Assembly (NCBI GenBank): GCA_023266795.1
Contig: JAHFPI010000087.1
Location: forward strand, 1 to 7,802
Direction of reading: 5' to 3'
DNA length: 7,802 nt
DNA from: Rhodospirillales bacterium
Lineage (GTDB): Bacteria; Pseudomonadota; Alphaproteobacteria; Micavibrionales; UBA2020
The notes below the pieces were generated by a model. It was not told the DNA's origin. It did not search any database and worked only from the letters and a program-made list of their open reading frames with translations. Positions 1 to 6,462 of this stretch are shown piece after piece. The position numbers were made by a program, and so were the translations under genes. The number at the start of each line of letters is the position of its first letter. Position 1 is the stretch's first letter.

Positions 1-1448
1 TCGTACTTGTCGCGGATCGGTTTTTTGAAGGCTTCTTCCTCCTCCGCAGGCCACGGCGTTTTCATGACATCCTTTTTGACCTGCGCCAGCACGCTCGCCG
101 CCTGCTCGCCGCCCATCACGGAGATGCGGGCGTTCGGCCACATCCAGAGGAAGCGCGGGTTGTAGGCGCGGCCGCACATGCCGTAGTTGCCGGCACCGAA
201 ACTGCCACCGGTGATAACCGTCATTTTCGGCACCTGGGCGCAGGACACGGCGGTCACCAGCTTCGCGCCGTCCTTGGCGATGCCGCCGGCCTCGTATTTC
301 CGGCCGACCATGAAGCCGGTGACGTTCTGCAGGAAGATCAGCGGAATTTTACGGTGGCAGCACAGCTCAACGAAATGGGCGCCTTTAAGCGCGGATTCGG
401 AAAAGAGAATGCCGTTATTGGCGACGATCCCGACCGGATAGCCGAACAGATGGGCAAAGCCGCACACCAGCGTTTCGCCGTATAATCTCTTGAACTCGTC
501 AAACTCGCTGTTGTCGACGATGCGCGCGATCACTTCCCGCACGTCATAGGGCCTGCGGGTATCCTGCGGGATGAGGCCGTAAATCTCCTGCGGGTCGTAT
601 TTCGGCGGCGCCGGATCGCGCATCGCCAGAGAAACTTTCTTGACGCGGTTGAGGTTGCCGACGATACGCCGCACGATGGTCAGCGCATGGCCGTCGTTCT
701 GCGCGTAATAGTCGGTTACGCCGGACGACCGGCAGTGCACATCGGCGCCGCCGAGGTCTTCGGCGCTGACTTCCTCGCCGGTAGCGGCCTTCACCAGCGG
801 CGGGCCGCCGAGGAAAATAGTGCCCTGATTTTTGACGATGACCGCTTCATCCGACATCGCCGGCACATAAGCGCCGCCTGCCGTGCAGGAACCCATCACC
901 GCCGAGATCTGCGGAATGCCGCACGCCGACATGTTGGCCTGATTGTAAAAGATGCGGCCAAAATGCTCTTTGTCGGGAAACACTTCGTCCTGCAAAGGCA
1001 GGAACGCGCCGCCGCTTTCCACCAGATAAATGCAGGGAAGGTTGTTCTGCGCCGCGATTTCCTGCGCGCGCAGATGCTTCTTGACGGTCAGCGGCAGATA
1101 GGAGCCGCCCTTCACCGTCGCGTCATTGGCGACGATCACGCATTCCTGCCCCGACACGCGGCCAATGCCGGTGATGACTCCGGCGGCGGGAGTGGCGTCC
1201 TGATAAACGTTGTAGGCGGCGAAAGCGGAAAACTCCAGAAACGGCGAACCCGGATCGATCAGGTTCTTGACCCTGTCGCGCGCCAGCATTTTGCCCCGCG
1301 CGAGATGCCGCGCCCGCGAGTTCTCATCCCCGCCCTGCTGGATAGCGTGCAGTTTGTCCTTAAAATCCTTGACGGCTTTTTCTATCGCCTGATGATTGGC
1401 CTGATAGTCCTGCGACTGATGGGAAAGGTTTGATGCAAGCTGTGTCAT
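1..1448 (-). CDS. mccB: Methylcrotonyl-CoA carboxylase, carboxyltransferase (beta) subunit, 3' end missing
   Basis: Biotin-dependent carboxyltransferase subunit that moves CO2 from carboxybiotin on the alpha subunit to 3-methylcrotonyl-CoA, in leucine/isovalerate catabolism in the cytoplasm. Reading from ATG at 1448-1446 the frame is open to the window edge (482 complete codons, starting MTQLASNLSHQS). Visible family motifs: LARGKMLARDRV near the N-terminus, SGGAFLPLQDEVFPD, a glycine-rich MGSCTAGGAYVPAM from residue 185, FLGGPPLVKAATGEE from residue 212, FLQNVTGFMVGRKYE, and GGSFGAGNYGM from residue 414, followed by PNARISVMGGEQAA. The FLGGPPLVKAATGE and TGFMVG..YE blocks favour methylcrotonyl-CoA over propionyl-CoA or acetyl-CoA carboxylases, although a related acyl-CoA carboxylase (geranyl-CoA type) cannot be fully excluded. 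Family members are about 535 aa, so roughly 50 residues lie off the left edge. An AGGCGGGG ribosome binding site sits just upstream of the ATG. No isovaleryl-CoA dehydrogenase gene lies upstream; other pathway genes may follow off the left edge. Confidence 0.93.
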   Translation of the reverse strand, partial: MTQLASNLSHQSQDYQANHQAIEKAVKDFKDKLHAIQQGGDENSRARHLARGKMLARDRVKNLIDPGSPFLEFSAFAAYNVYQDATPAAGVITGIGRVSGQECVIVANDATVKGGSYLPLTVKKHLRAQEIAAQNNLPCIYLVESGGAFLPLQDEVFPDKEHFGRIFYNQANMSACGIPQISAVMGSCTAGGAYVPAMSDEAVIVKNQGTIFLGGPPLVKAATGEEVSAEDLGGADVHCRSSGVTDYYAQNDGHALTIVRRIVGNLNRVKKVSLAMRDPAPPKYDPQEIYGLIPQDTRRPYDVREVIARIVDNSEFDEFKRLYGETLVCGFAHLFGYPVGIVANNGILFSESALKGAHFVELCCHRKIPLIFLQNVTGFMVGRKYEAGGIAKDGAKLVTAVSCAQVPKMTVITGGSFGAGNYGMCGRAYNPRFLWMWPNARISVMGGEQAASVLAQVKKDVMKTPWPAEEEEAFKKPIRDKY

Positions 1449-1604
1449 GAGCCCCGCCTACTAAATGAGTGATTCCAAAAGATTTTAGAGCAAAGAGCCT
1501 GTTAATGAAACCAGACTTAAGTGTTTAATTAATCTATTGTTAATTATTATGGTTAACAATGATGCTATAGAAGGGCTTACTTATATGCCAGACGCTAAGC
1601 AGAT
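1449..1604. other. AT-rich intergenic region upstream of mccB
   Basis: This 156-nt stretch separates the mccB start from the stop of the small gene to its right, both on the minus strand. It is AT-rich and holds the inverted repeat at 1536-1560. No open frame of interest was seen. A weak stem (GCTTA 1575-1579 with TAAGC 1596-1600) follows the upstream gene but lacks a T tract, so it is not called a terminator. The promoter of mccB is most likely here. Confidence 0.6.
1536..1560. promoter_or_regulatory. Perfect 8-bp inverted repeat, candidate operator of mccB
   Basis: ATTGTTAA at 1536-1543 is repeated in reverse complement as TTAACAAT at 1553-1560, with a 9-nt spacer. It lies about 90-110 nt upstream of the mccB start. 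Read on the minus strand, TTGTTA could act as a -35 box with TAGATT 17 nt further on as a weak -10 (4 of 6 matches), so a bound repressor or activator would overlap the promoter. The regulator is unknown; leucine-catabolism regulators such as LiuR are known elsewhere, but I do not recognise their site here. Confidence 0.4.
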
Positions 1605-2135
1605 TTATTTCGCCTTACTTATTCTCTTCCCTTCAGGAATTCCAAACTTGAAGCAATGATGTCCAATATCATATTCCCACGTCATATTATGCGAGCCATA
1701 ATAATTTCTCCATTCTAATTCAGCATCCTTAGAAGTGAGTTCAAAGTTAGCACATAACTCATATGCGAATGTATCAGACCTCTTGTATTCGTACAGCTCT
1801 TTTGTCGTAGGGTCATCAAGTCGCCGCTCATAGTCACCCCACGACCGTAGTTTACTCAAGTCAGCCAATTGATCGGGTAACTTTTTTTGTTCATCAAAAT
1901 ATTGATCTATGTCGTTGCTCAAACGTCTAAGATCGTTAATACGATTACGATCTGCAGACAATTTACGATTGAATGAGGGACTAGCCACAGGAAAAGCACG
2001 ATCAACAAACTGTCCAAGCGCCTCGTCAATTTGCTCTTGAGCCCATCCTGTTTCTTTCAGAATCGCACCTATCTCTTTATGCGTTTTGCCTGCCTTATAG
2101 CAGTCCTTTATGAAATCAATTAGCGCCTCTGACAT
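1605..2135 (-). CDS. Small protein with N-terminal 'GW' helical module and DUF5671-like C-terminal region
   Basis: The 176-aa product has no membrane segment or signal peptide. Residues 1-45 (IDFIKDCYKAGKTHKEIGAI, then ETGWAQEQIDEAL) match the short helical module with a central GW that occurs at the N-terminus of many bacterial and archaeal membrane proteins. Residues 62-165 read like the C-terminal region of DUF5671-type proteins: a helix R.NDLRRLSNDIDQYFDEQKKLP, then DDPTTKELYEYKR, YELCANFE and a terminal GHHCF. In that family these parts usually flank transmembrane helices, which are absent here, so this is a soluble or shortened version. The recognition is from motif memory. Start ATG at 2135-2133 has AAAGGTG about 5 nt upstream. 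The gene is distinctly AT-rich compared with neighbours (1681-1740 and 1861-1920 each about 35% GC), suggesting transfer. It lies 68 nt downstream of the ankyrin gene, possibly cotranscribed. Function unknown. Confidence 0.75.
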   Translation of the reverse strand: MSEALIDFIKDCYKAGKTHKEIGAILKETGWAQEQIDEALGQFVDRAFPVASPSFNRKLSADRNRINDLRRLSNDIDQYFDEQKKLPDQLADLSKLRSWGDYERRLDDPTTKELYEYKRSDTFAYELCANFELTSKDAELEWRNYYGSHNMTWEYDIGHHCFKFGIPEGKRISKAK

Positions 2136-2203
2136 AAAATCACCTTTATTTTAGACATGAACCAACCCTATGTATGTAGCGTCCTCATATCCGCGCTGAA
2201 ATC

Positions 2204-2656
2204 TTAAGGCGCTTTCGGCTTGAGTCCGCCGTGGCCGGATTTATGTGTTTTTTCCTTATACGCCGCGAAGTTCTTTTCAAAAGCGATTTTGGCGCTGCGG
2301 GTTTGTACTGCGTCGAGGATGTGAAGACTTTCGGAATCCAGTTCCCTTTTCCTGCGGTCAAGGACGGCCTGCACATTGGCGCCCTTATCCACAAGTTTTT
2401 CAGCCATGGCAAGATCATGCGCCATGACGGCGGCAAACAGGGCGACATCGCCGTCCGCATGCACATTGGCGCCGCTTTTCAGCAACAATTCCACCATGTC
2501 CAGATACCCCAGATAAGCGGCGCTGCGTAAAGCCAGATCATCGTCGTAATGGATGTCCGCGCCGTTGCTGAGGCATGCCGCGACAATCTCCGGCTTTCCT
2601 GCCGCCACAGCGGAGACAAGGGACAAATTCTTTTCCTGAATGGTCTGCTCTGGCAT
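2204..2656 (-). CDS. Small ankyrin-repeat protein
   Basis: The 150-aa product carries about three ankyrin repeats, a protein-binding scaffold of paired helices and a hairpin. Repeat ends are visible at a regular 30-residue spacing: NGADIH (31-36), SGANVH (61-66) and KGANVQ (91-96), each preceded by helices such as LALRSAAYLGYLDMVELLLK. The C-terminal ~50 residues are charged and lysine-rich, without repeats. No signal peptide or membrane segment is seen, so it is probably cytoplasmic. The ATG at 2656-2654 is supported by GGGGGAG roughly 8 nt upstream. It is divergent from tldD and lies upstream of the 176-aa gene on the same strand. The binding partner cannot be inferred. Confidence 0.85.
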   Translation of the reverse strand: MPEQTIQEKNLSLVSAVAAGKPEIVAACLSNGADIHYDDDLALRSAAYLGYLDMVELLLKSGANVHADGDVALFAAVMAHDLAMAEKLVDKGANVQAVLDRRKRELDSESLHILDAVQTRSAKIAFEKNFAAYKEKTHKSGHGGLKPKAP

Positions 2657-2827
2657 CGCTGTTCTCCCCCTTTAAATGACCTGCAAAAGGTTAACGCGGC
2701 TCACGTGGTTTAGAAAGAGAAATGTTTATCGCCGGTGCGTTCTGTAAATAATAGCTCCAATCACAATTCGCCTTTCTGCGGATAAGTGCTACTTTGAATG
2801 TTAACGACGGTAAGAAAGTGTGTTTTT
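2657..2827. promoter_or_regulatory. Divergent intergenic region between the ankyrin gene and tldD
   Basis: About 170 nt separate two divergent genes and must hold promoters for both. An AT-rich stretch around 2744-2753 (TAAATAATAG) is the best place for a -10 element for either direction, but no clear -35/-10 pair with standard spacing stands out. No terminator or RNA gene was recognised. Confidence 0.4.
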
Positions 2828-4267
2828 ATGCCCTCCCATATTCAGACCACCGACAAGATTTTTTTCGAAAAAACCGGACTGGATCCGGTCAGTATCACGA
2901 CGCTTGTCAACAACAGCCTGAGCGGCGCGGATGACGGGGAGTTGTTCCTTGAATATGTGCAGTCGGAATTTTTCAGCTGGGATGACGGCAAGCTGAAAAA
3001 CTGCTCCTACGATACGGACACGGGATTCGGCCTGCGCTCCGTTGCCGGGGAAACTTTCGGTTTTGCGCATTCGTCGGAGATGACGGAAAAAGCCATTGCC
3101 CGCGCCGGAGAAACCGTGAAGGCCGTGCAGCAGGGTCATGGCGGAAAGATGGACCTCAACCCGCAAAAAACCAACCAGCAGCTTTATGTGGACGATAACC
3201 CCCTGATGGGCGTGCCGTTTGAAAAGAAGGTCAAGCTGCTGCAGGATATCGACGCCTATGCCCGCGCCAAAGATCCGCGCGTCAAACAGGTTTCCGTGCA
3301 GCTCGCCGCATCATGGAAAGCCGTACAGATTTTACGCAGCGGCGGTCACAAGGCCGCCGACATCCGCCCCCTCGTCCGGCTCAATGTCACTGTCTATATC
3401 GATGACAGCAAAGGACGCATGGAAGAAGGCTACAGCGGTCTTGGCGGGCGCTATAGCTATGATCATATCTTTGACGGCAAGACATGGACGGAAGCGGTGG
3501 ATGAAGCCTATCGTCAGGCCGTCGTCAATCTTTCCTCGGTGCCGGCGCCCGCCGGTGAAATGATTGTCGTGCTTGGCCCCGGCTGGCCGGGGATCCTGCT
3601 GCATGAAGCCATCGGTCACGGGCTGGAGGGTGATTTCAACCGCAAGGGCACCTCGGCCTTTTCCGGGCTCATCGGCAAGCAGGTCGCCTCCAAAGGCGTC
3701 ACCGTCGTGGATGACGGCACGCTCGCCAACCGCCGGGGCTCCATTACCATTGATGACGAAGGCACACCCTCGCAGCGCACTGTCCTCATCGAGGACGGCA
3801 TTCTGGTCGGCTATCTGCAGGACCGCATGAACGCGCGGCTGATGGGCGCGAAATCGACCGGCAACGGACGGCGGGAAAGCTACGCCGACCACCCGATGCC
3901 GCGCATGACCAATACCATGATGCTGGGCGGCAGCCACAGCAATGACGAGATTATCAAGTCGGTCAGCAAGGGACTCTATGCCGTCAACTTCGGCGGCGGT
4001 CAGGTGGACATCACCTCGGGAAAATTCGTTTTCTCGGCGACGGAAGCCTATCTCATCGAGAACGGCAAAGTCGGCGCCCCCGTCAAGGGCGCGACGCTGA
4101 TCGGCAACGGCCCCGATGTGCTGACCAAAGTGAAGATGATCGGCAACGACATGAAACTGGACAACGGGGTCGGCACCTGCGGCAAAGACGGGCAGAGCGT
4201 CCCCGTCGGCGTCGGCCAGCCCACATTGCGTATTGACGGTTTAACCGTAGGAGGAACGAAAATATGA
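2828..4267 (+). CDS. tldD: TldD metalloprotease (TldD/PmbA family)
   Basis: Zinc-dependent peptidase that in known cases works as a heterodimer with TldE (PmbA) to degrade unfolded peptides, cleave microcin B17 leader peptides and turn over the CcdA antitoxin, in the cytoplasm. The N-terminal domain is recognisable (FFEKTGLD, GADDGELFLEY.QSE, GFGLRSVAGETFGFAHSSE). The HExxxH metal motif HEAIGH is at residues 259-264 (bases 3602-3619) and the conserved C-terminal GTCGKDGQSVPVGVGQP carries Cys451, the likely third zinc ligand. An in-frame ATG at 2798 would add ten residues; I prefer 2828 because 479 aa fits the family's ~480 aa and the protein then begins MPSHIQTTDKIFFEKTGLD, close to relatives. 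Neither start has a strong ribosome binding site: GGTAAGAAAG at 2809-2818 serves 2828. The stop overlaps the next gene's ATG, so the two are probably translated together. No pmbA is nearby. Confidence 0.95.
   Translation: MPSHIQTTDKIFFEKTGLDPVSITTLVNNSLSGADDGELFLEYVQSEFFSWDDGKLKNCSYDTDTGFGLRSVAGETFGFAHSSEMTEKAIARAGETVKAVQQGHGGKMDLNPQKTNQQLYVDDNPLMGVPFEKKVKLLQDIDAYARAKDPRVKQVSVQLAASWKAVQILRSGGHKAADIRPLVRLNVTVYIDDSKGRMEEGYSGLGGRYSYDHIFDGKTWTEAVDEAYRQAVVNLSSVPAPAGEMIVVLGPGWPGILLHEAIGHGLEGDFNRKGTSAFSGLIGKQVASKGVTVVDDGTLANRRGSITIDDEGTPSQRTVLIEDGILVGYLQDRMNARLMGAKSTGNGRRESYADHPMPRMTNTMMLGGSHSNDEIIKSVSKGLYAVNFGGGQVDITSGKFVFSATEAYLIENGKVGAPVKGATLIGNGPDVLTKVKMIGNDMKLDNGVGTCGKDGQSVPVGVGQPTLRIDGLTVGGTKI
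4249..4254 (+). promoter_or_regulatory. Ribosome binding site of the MAPEG gene
   Basis: A perfect AGGAGG inside the last codons of tldD, 9 nt before the ATG at 4264. It is the strongest such site in the window and shows that the overlapping start is real. Confidence 0.85.
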
Positions 4268-4677
4268 CGGATCACATCGCCTTCATCACCCCCATCTATG
4301 CAGGGTTCTTCGGCATCATGCTGGTGCTGCTGTCGTGGCGGGTCACGAAACTGCGCCTCAAGCATGAAGACAACAAGGCGCTGCGGGATTCCGGCCACAA
4401 CGAGTTGACCGCCGCCGTGCGCGCGCAGGGCAATTTCATCGAATACCTGCCCCTCGCCCTGCTGCTGATGTGGATGCTCGAAACCATGCAGTTCAGCCCG
4501 TGGCTCGTCCACGTGCTGGGCATCCTGCTGATTATCGCCCGGCTGATGCACGTTCACGGTCTGAATGAACCCAGCGGCGCCGGTATCGGCCGCAGGCTGG
4601 GCACGCGGCTGACATGGCTGCACATTGTCATTTGCAGCCTGCTGGCAGGCGCGGGTTCGTTCGGAATTATTTTTTAG
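4264..4677 (+). CDS. MAPEG-family integral membrane protein
   Basis: The 137-aa product matches the MAPEG family (membrane-associated proteins in eicosanoid and glutathione metabolism), whose bacterial members include membrane glutathione transferases/peroxidases and many of unknown substrate. The signature AVRAQGNFIEYLPLALL covers residues 51-67 (Arg53, Asn57 and Glu60 are typical), with RLMHVHGL at 93-100 and a GTRLTW near the last helix. Four hydrophobic segments are visible at about 5-25, 57-74, 78-95 and 115-136, as expected, and the length is normal. Its ATG overlaps the tldD stop (ATGA), giving a two-gene operon. A shared function with TldD is not evident. Its TAG stop touches the stop of the convergent array gene with no base between. 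The actual substrate is unknown. Confidence 0.9.
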   Translation: MTDHIAFITPIYAGFFGIMLVLLSWRVTKLRLKHEDNKALRDSGHNELTAAVRAQGNFIEYLPLALLLMWMLETMQFSPWLVHVLGILLIIARLMHVHGLNEPSGAGIGRRLGTRLTWLHIVICSLLAGAGSFGIIF

Positions 4678-4690
4678 TTATAATGCCGAA
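4660..4690. terminator. Imperfect hairpin straddling the convergent stop codons
   Basis: TTCGG (4660-4664) pairs with CCGAA (4686-4690) and ATTAT (4666-4670) with ATAAT (4680-4684), separated by one A/G mismatch and closed by a 9-nt T-rich loop. It covers both stop codons of the two converging operons. It could act as a bidirectional terminator or stall site, but there is no T tract after the stem in either direction, so the call is weak. Confidence 0.3.
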
Positions 4691-5229
4691 ACAGGTCCGG
4701 AGCGGACAAAGCGGACAGGAATTGGATAACGAGCAGGATAACTGCCCTTCGGGACATTACCAAGCCCCCCTGTTTTGAAATCCACACATCTCATGACATC
4801 AAAATCAGATTCCGAGGAAGACAGGTACATTCCTTCAGGATTTGCACCGCTCAGATTAAATCCGCCAATGGCTACACGACTTCCGAACATCCTGCCCAGC
4901 TCTTCCTTTGTCGGGATGCGCCAGTCTTTATGGCCGTGAGCGTCGAGGGTGGAAGCCCGTTTGCTTGCCTCATTGAAAGTCATCATCAGGGATTCTTGCG
5001 CAGGCAACGTGAACATAGGCTCTTTGGTCAACGGAGAAATACCGGCATAAATCGTGCCATCCGGCATAACGTCACCAACCTTTATTTTTGCGATTGCTTC
5101 AGCCTCGGCTTTGGCGTCCGCCGCTTCCCGTGCCGTGCGCCAGGCATCAAGATTCGGCTTAGTCCGGGTCAGGAATGCAGCAGCCTTTTGCTGGGCTTCT
5201 GTGAGATTGTCTTTTTTTGCCTTGGCCAT
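4678..5229 (-). CDS. DUF1566 (Lcl C-terminal) array protein, copy 6, most divergent
   Basis: A 183-aa member of the tandem family and the last gene of the array. The N-terminus keeps the family motif (LTEAQQKAAAFLTR at 9-22, then NLDAWRTAREAADAKAEAEA) and the core reads VGDVMPDGTIYAGISP (51-66) and DWRIPTKEELGRMF (102-115). The lectin-like end is altered: the usual WYWSS is MYLSS (134-138), so both tryptophans are lost, and the usual RCVR tail is RFVR (173-176) followed by a seven-residue extension. It has the short linker. The start ATG at 5229-5227 has GAGAAAG a few nt upstream; the 20-nt gap to the preceding stop differs from the 17-nt linkers between other copies. The TAA stop abuts the MAPEG stop. 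Ligand unknown; loss of core tryptophans hints at decay or a different binding role. Confidence 0.85.
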   Translation of the reverse strand: MAKAKKDNLTEAQQKAAAFLTRTKPNLDAWRTAREAADAKAEAEAIAKIKVGDVMPDGTIYAGISPLTKEPMFTLPAQESLMMTFNEASKRASTLDAHGHKDWRIPTKEELGRMFGSRVAIGGFNLSGANPEGMYLSSSESDFDVMRCVDFKTGGLGNVPKGSYPARYPIPVRFVRSGPVSAL

Positions 5230-5249
5230 ATGCTTTCTCTATTATTTAT

Positions 5250-5873
5250 TCATGGATGCGGTACCGCGCGGACACAGCGCAGCGAGACTCGCTCAGTATC
5301 ATCTTTATGATGTGTCCAGTGCTGGTATGTATCGCCGAAACCCTGTACCCGCGCATAGCCAGGATCACCGCTCGCCAGGGATGAGGACCAGTATATACCT
5401 GAATCCAGAGAATCCCCTTCATCGTAGGTATCTTTGAACGCCCCCTTACTTTTGTTATTGAACATTTCTAGCAGGATATCGGGTTCTTTCGAAGCACCGC
5501 CGTGCGGCGGCACAATCCAGTCGTCATGGCCATGCGCCTTCAGGTTTTGGGCATAAGCAGCGGCAGAATTGAAATCCATCGTCAGGTTTTTGCCGTCCCC
5601 GTCTTTGGCGCCCCCCGCAGTGACAAACCAGTCCTTGCCCTTATAAAGTCCAAGATAGACCGTGCCATCCGGCATGACATCGCCGGCTTTCGCCCATGCG
5701 ACCGCTGCGGCCATTTCTTTTTCTTTCCGGGCGGTTTCTTCTGCTTTCCGTTTTTCCTCTTCAGCCTCACGGGCCGCGTACCAAGCGGGAGCAAAACGAA
5801 CCCCCTGCCGCGTCAGAAATGCGGCGGCTTTTTTCTGGGCGTCCGTGAGTTGTTTGTCCGTTTCTTCCTGCAT
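5250..5873 (-). CDS. DUF1566 (Lcl C-terminal) array protein, copy 5
   Basis: A 207-aa member, the longest complete copy. It starts MQEETDKQLTDAQKKAAAFL and has a long charged linker (REAEEEKRKAEETARKEKEM, residues 35-54) expected to be helical. The core reads AGDVMPDGTVYLGL (63-76), a glycine/aspartate-rich insertion at about 86-96, DDWIVPP (117-123) where others have DFRVPT, YWSSS (161-165) and the tail LRCVR (198-202) with a five-residue extension. I chose the ATG at 5873-5871, because the upstream in-frame TTG at 5903 would overlap the preceding gene and lies before the conserved ribosome binding site in the 17-nt gap. The lectin block is diverged beyond clean alignment with copies 2-4. 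No signal peptide. Function unknown. Confidence 0.85.
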   Translation of the reverse strand: MQEETDKQLTDAQKKAAAFLTRQGVRFAPAWYAAREAEEEKRKAEETARKEKEMAAAVAWAKAGDVMPDGTVYLGLYKGKDWFVTAGGAKDGDGKNLTMDFNSAAAYAQNLKAHGHDDWIVPPHGGASKEPDILLEMFNNKSKGAFKDTYDEGDSLDSGIYWSSSLASGDPGYARVQGFGDTYQHWTHHKDDTERVSLRCVRAVPHP

Positions 5874-5890
5874 GATCTTTTCTTTCCTAT
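5874..5890 (-). promoter_or_regulatory. 17-nt junction with ribosome binding site, copy 4 to copy 5
   Basis: Reads ATAGGAAAGAAAAGATC on the coding strand. AGGAAAG lies 8 nt before the ATG, fixing the start at 5873. Confidence 0.75.
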
Positions 5891-6445
5891 TCACCGGACG
5901 CAACGAACAGACGAGATCATGTGCGGAGGGTCGCTGCCCTGTCTGCCGTCTCTGAAGCGCTGATCACACGCATTGAGGGCATTGTAAGGCGTGGACGACC
6001 AGTACCAACTGGCGTAAAGAGCACCTGTTAAGTCAAACGTTCCCTTCAGCGCACCTTTTTCACGGTTCTCGAAGAGTATATTCAGTTCCGTCTTCGTCGG
6101 TACACGGAAGTCTTGCTTGTCGCCGACTTTAAGGTCGGTTGCGTATTTCGCGGCATCGTTAAAGTTCATGCACAATGGAGCGTCAGCGGGTGCTGCATAC
6201 ATACGCTGGTTCGTGTCCGGTGAGATACCGGCATAAATCGTACCATCCGGCATTCTATCGCCTACTTTGGGATTGGCTATCGCTTCAGCCTCTGCTTTGG
6301 CAACTGCGGCTGCTTTTTCTTCTGCCTCTTGTCTCTCTTCTGCTTCCCGCACGGAGCGCCACGCATCAAAATTCGGCTTCGGCCGCGTCATGAATGCAAC
6401 TGCGCTCTTCTGTGCTTCTGTGAGTTTTTTCTCCGGTTCGGGCAT
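5891..6445 (-). CDS. DUF1566 (Lcl C-terminal) array protein, copy 4, with hypervariable block
   Basis: A 184-aa member. Order: conserved N-terminal motif (LTEAQKSAVAFMTR 8-21, NFDAWRSVREAE 25-36), Ala/Glu-rich linker of the long type (to ~57), core VGDRMPDGTIYAGIS (61-75) and DFRVPTKTELNILFENREKG (112-131), variable block 142-177 around a fixed WYWSS (147-151), then SSVRCVR to the end. No signal peptide or membrane segment, so it is cytoplasmic unless exported by an unrecognised route. The DUF1566 domain is related to the C-type lectin-like fold and usually binds ligands on the surface; the ligand here is unknown. The ATG at 6445-6443 is preferred to an in-frame non-ATG start at 6475 that overlaps the previous gene. 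Confidence 0.87.
   Translation of the reverse strand: MPEPEKKLTEAQKSAVAFMTRPKPNFDAWRSVREAEERQEAEEKAAAVAKAEAEAIANPKVGDRMPDGTIYAGISPDTNQRMYAAPADAPLCMNFNDAAKYATDLKVGDKQDFRVPTKTELNILFENREKGALKGTFDLTGALYASWYWSSTPYNALNACDQRFRDGRQGSDPPHMISSVRCVR
5915..6022 (-). other. Hypervariable block of copy 4 (candidate DGR variable region)
   Basis: These 36 codons lie between a conserved LTG and a conserved SSVRCVR. Compared with copies 2 and 3 the anchors WxWSS, QRF and RDG are kept while most other codons change. Codons at 5921-5935 read AGC GAC CCT CCG CAC, keeping the third bases C, C, T, G, C found at the same place in copies 2 and 3. Confidence 0.5.
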
Positions 6446-6462
6446 GATTTTTTCTTCCCTGC
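6446..6462 (-). promoter_or_regulatory. 17-nt junction with ribosome binding site, copy 3 to copy 4
   Basis: Reads GCAGGGAAGAAAAAATC on the coding strand. The purine-rich AGGGAAG stands 8 nt before the ATG at 6445. Confidence 0.75.

Noticed and set aside
687..1433. Long plus-strand frame of 248 codons opposite mccB
   Set aside because: The minus-strand frame encodes a clear carboxyltransferase; the plus-strand product has no recognisable motif and is a shadow of high-GC coding DNA.
1575..1600. Possible terminator stem after the 176-aa gene (GCTTA/TAAGC)
   Set aside because: Only five base pairs, a 16-nt loop and no following T tract.
2690..2805. GTTAAC palindrome at 2690-2695 and 2800-2805, also at 1552-1557
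   Set aside because: A six-base palindrome found three times with unlike flanks; no reason to call it a shared operator.
3332..3937. Minus-strand frame of 201 codons inside tldD
   Set aside because: Lies antisense to the HExxxH part of tldD and shows no family features.
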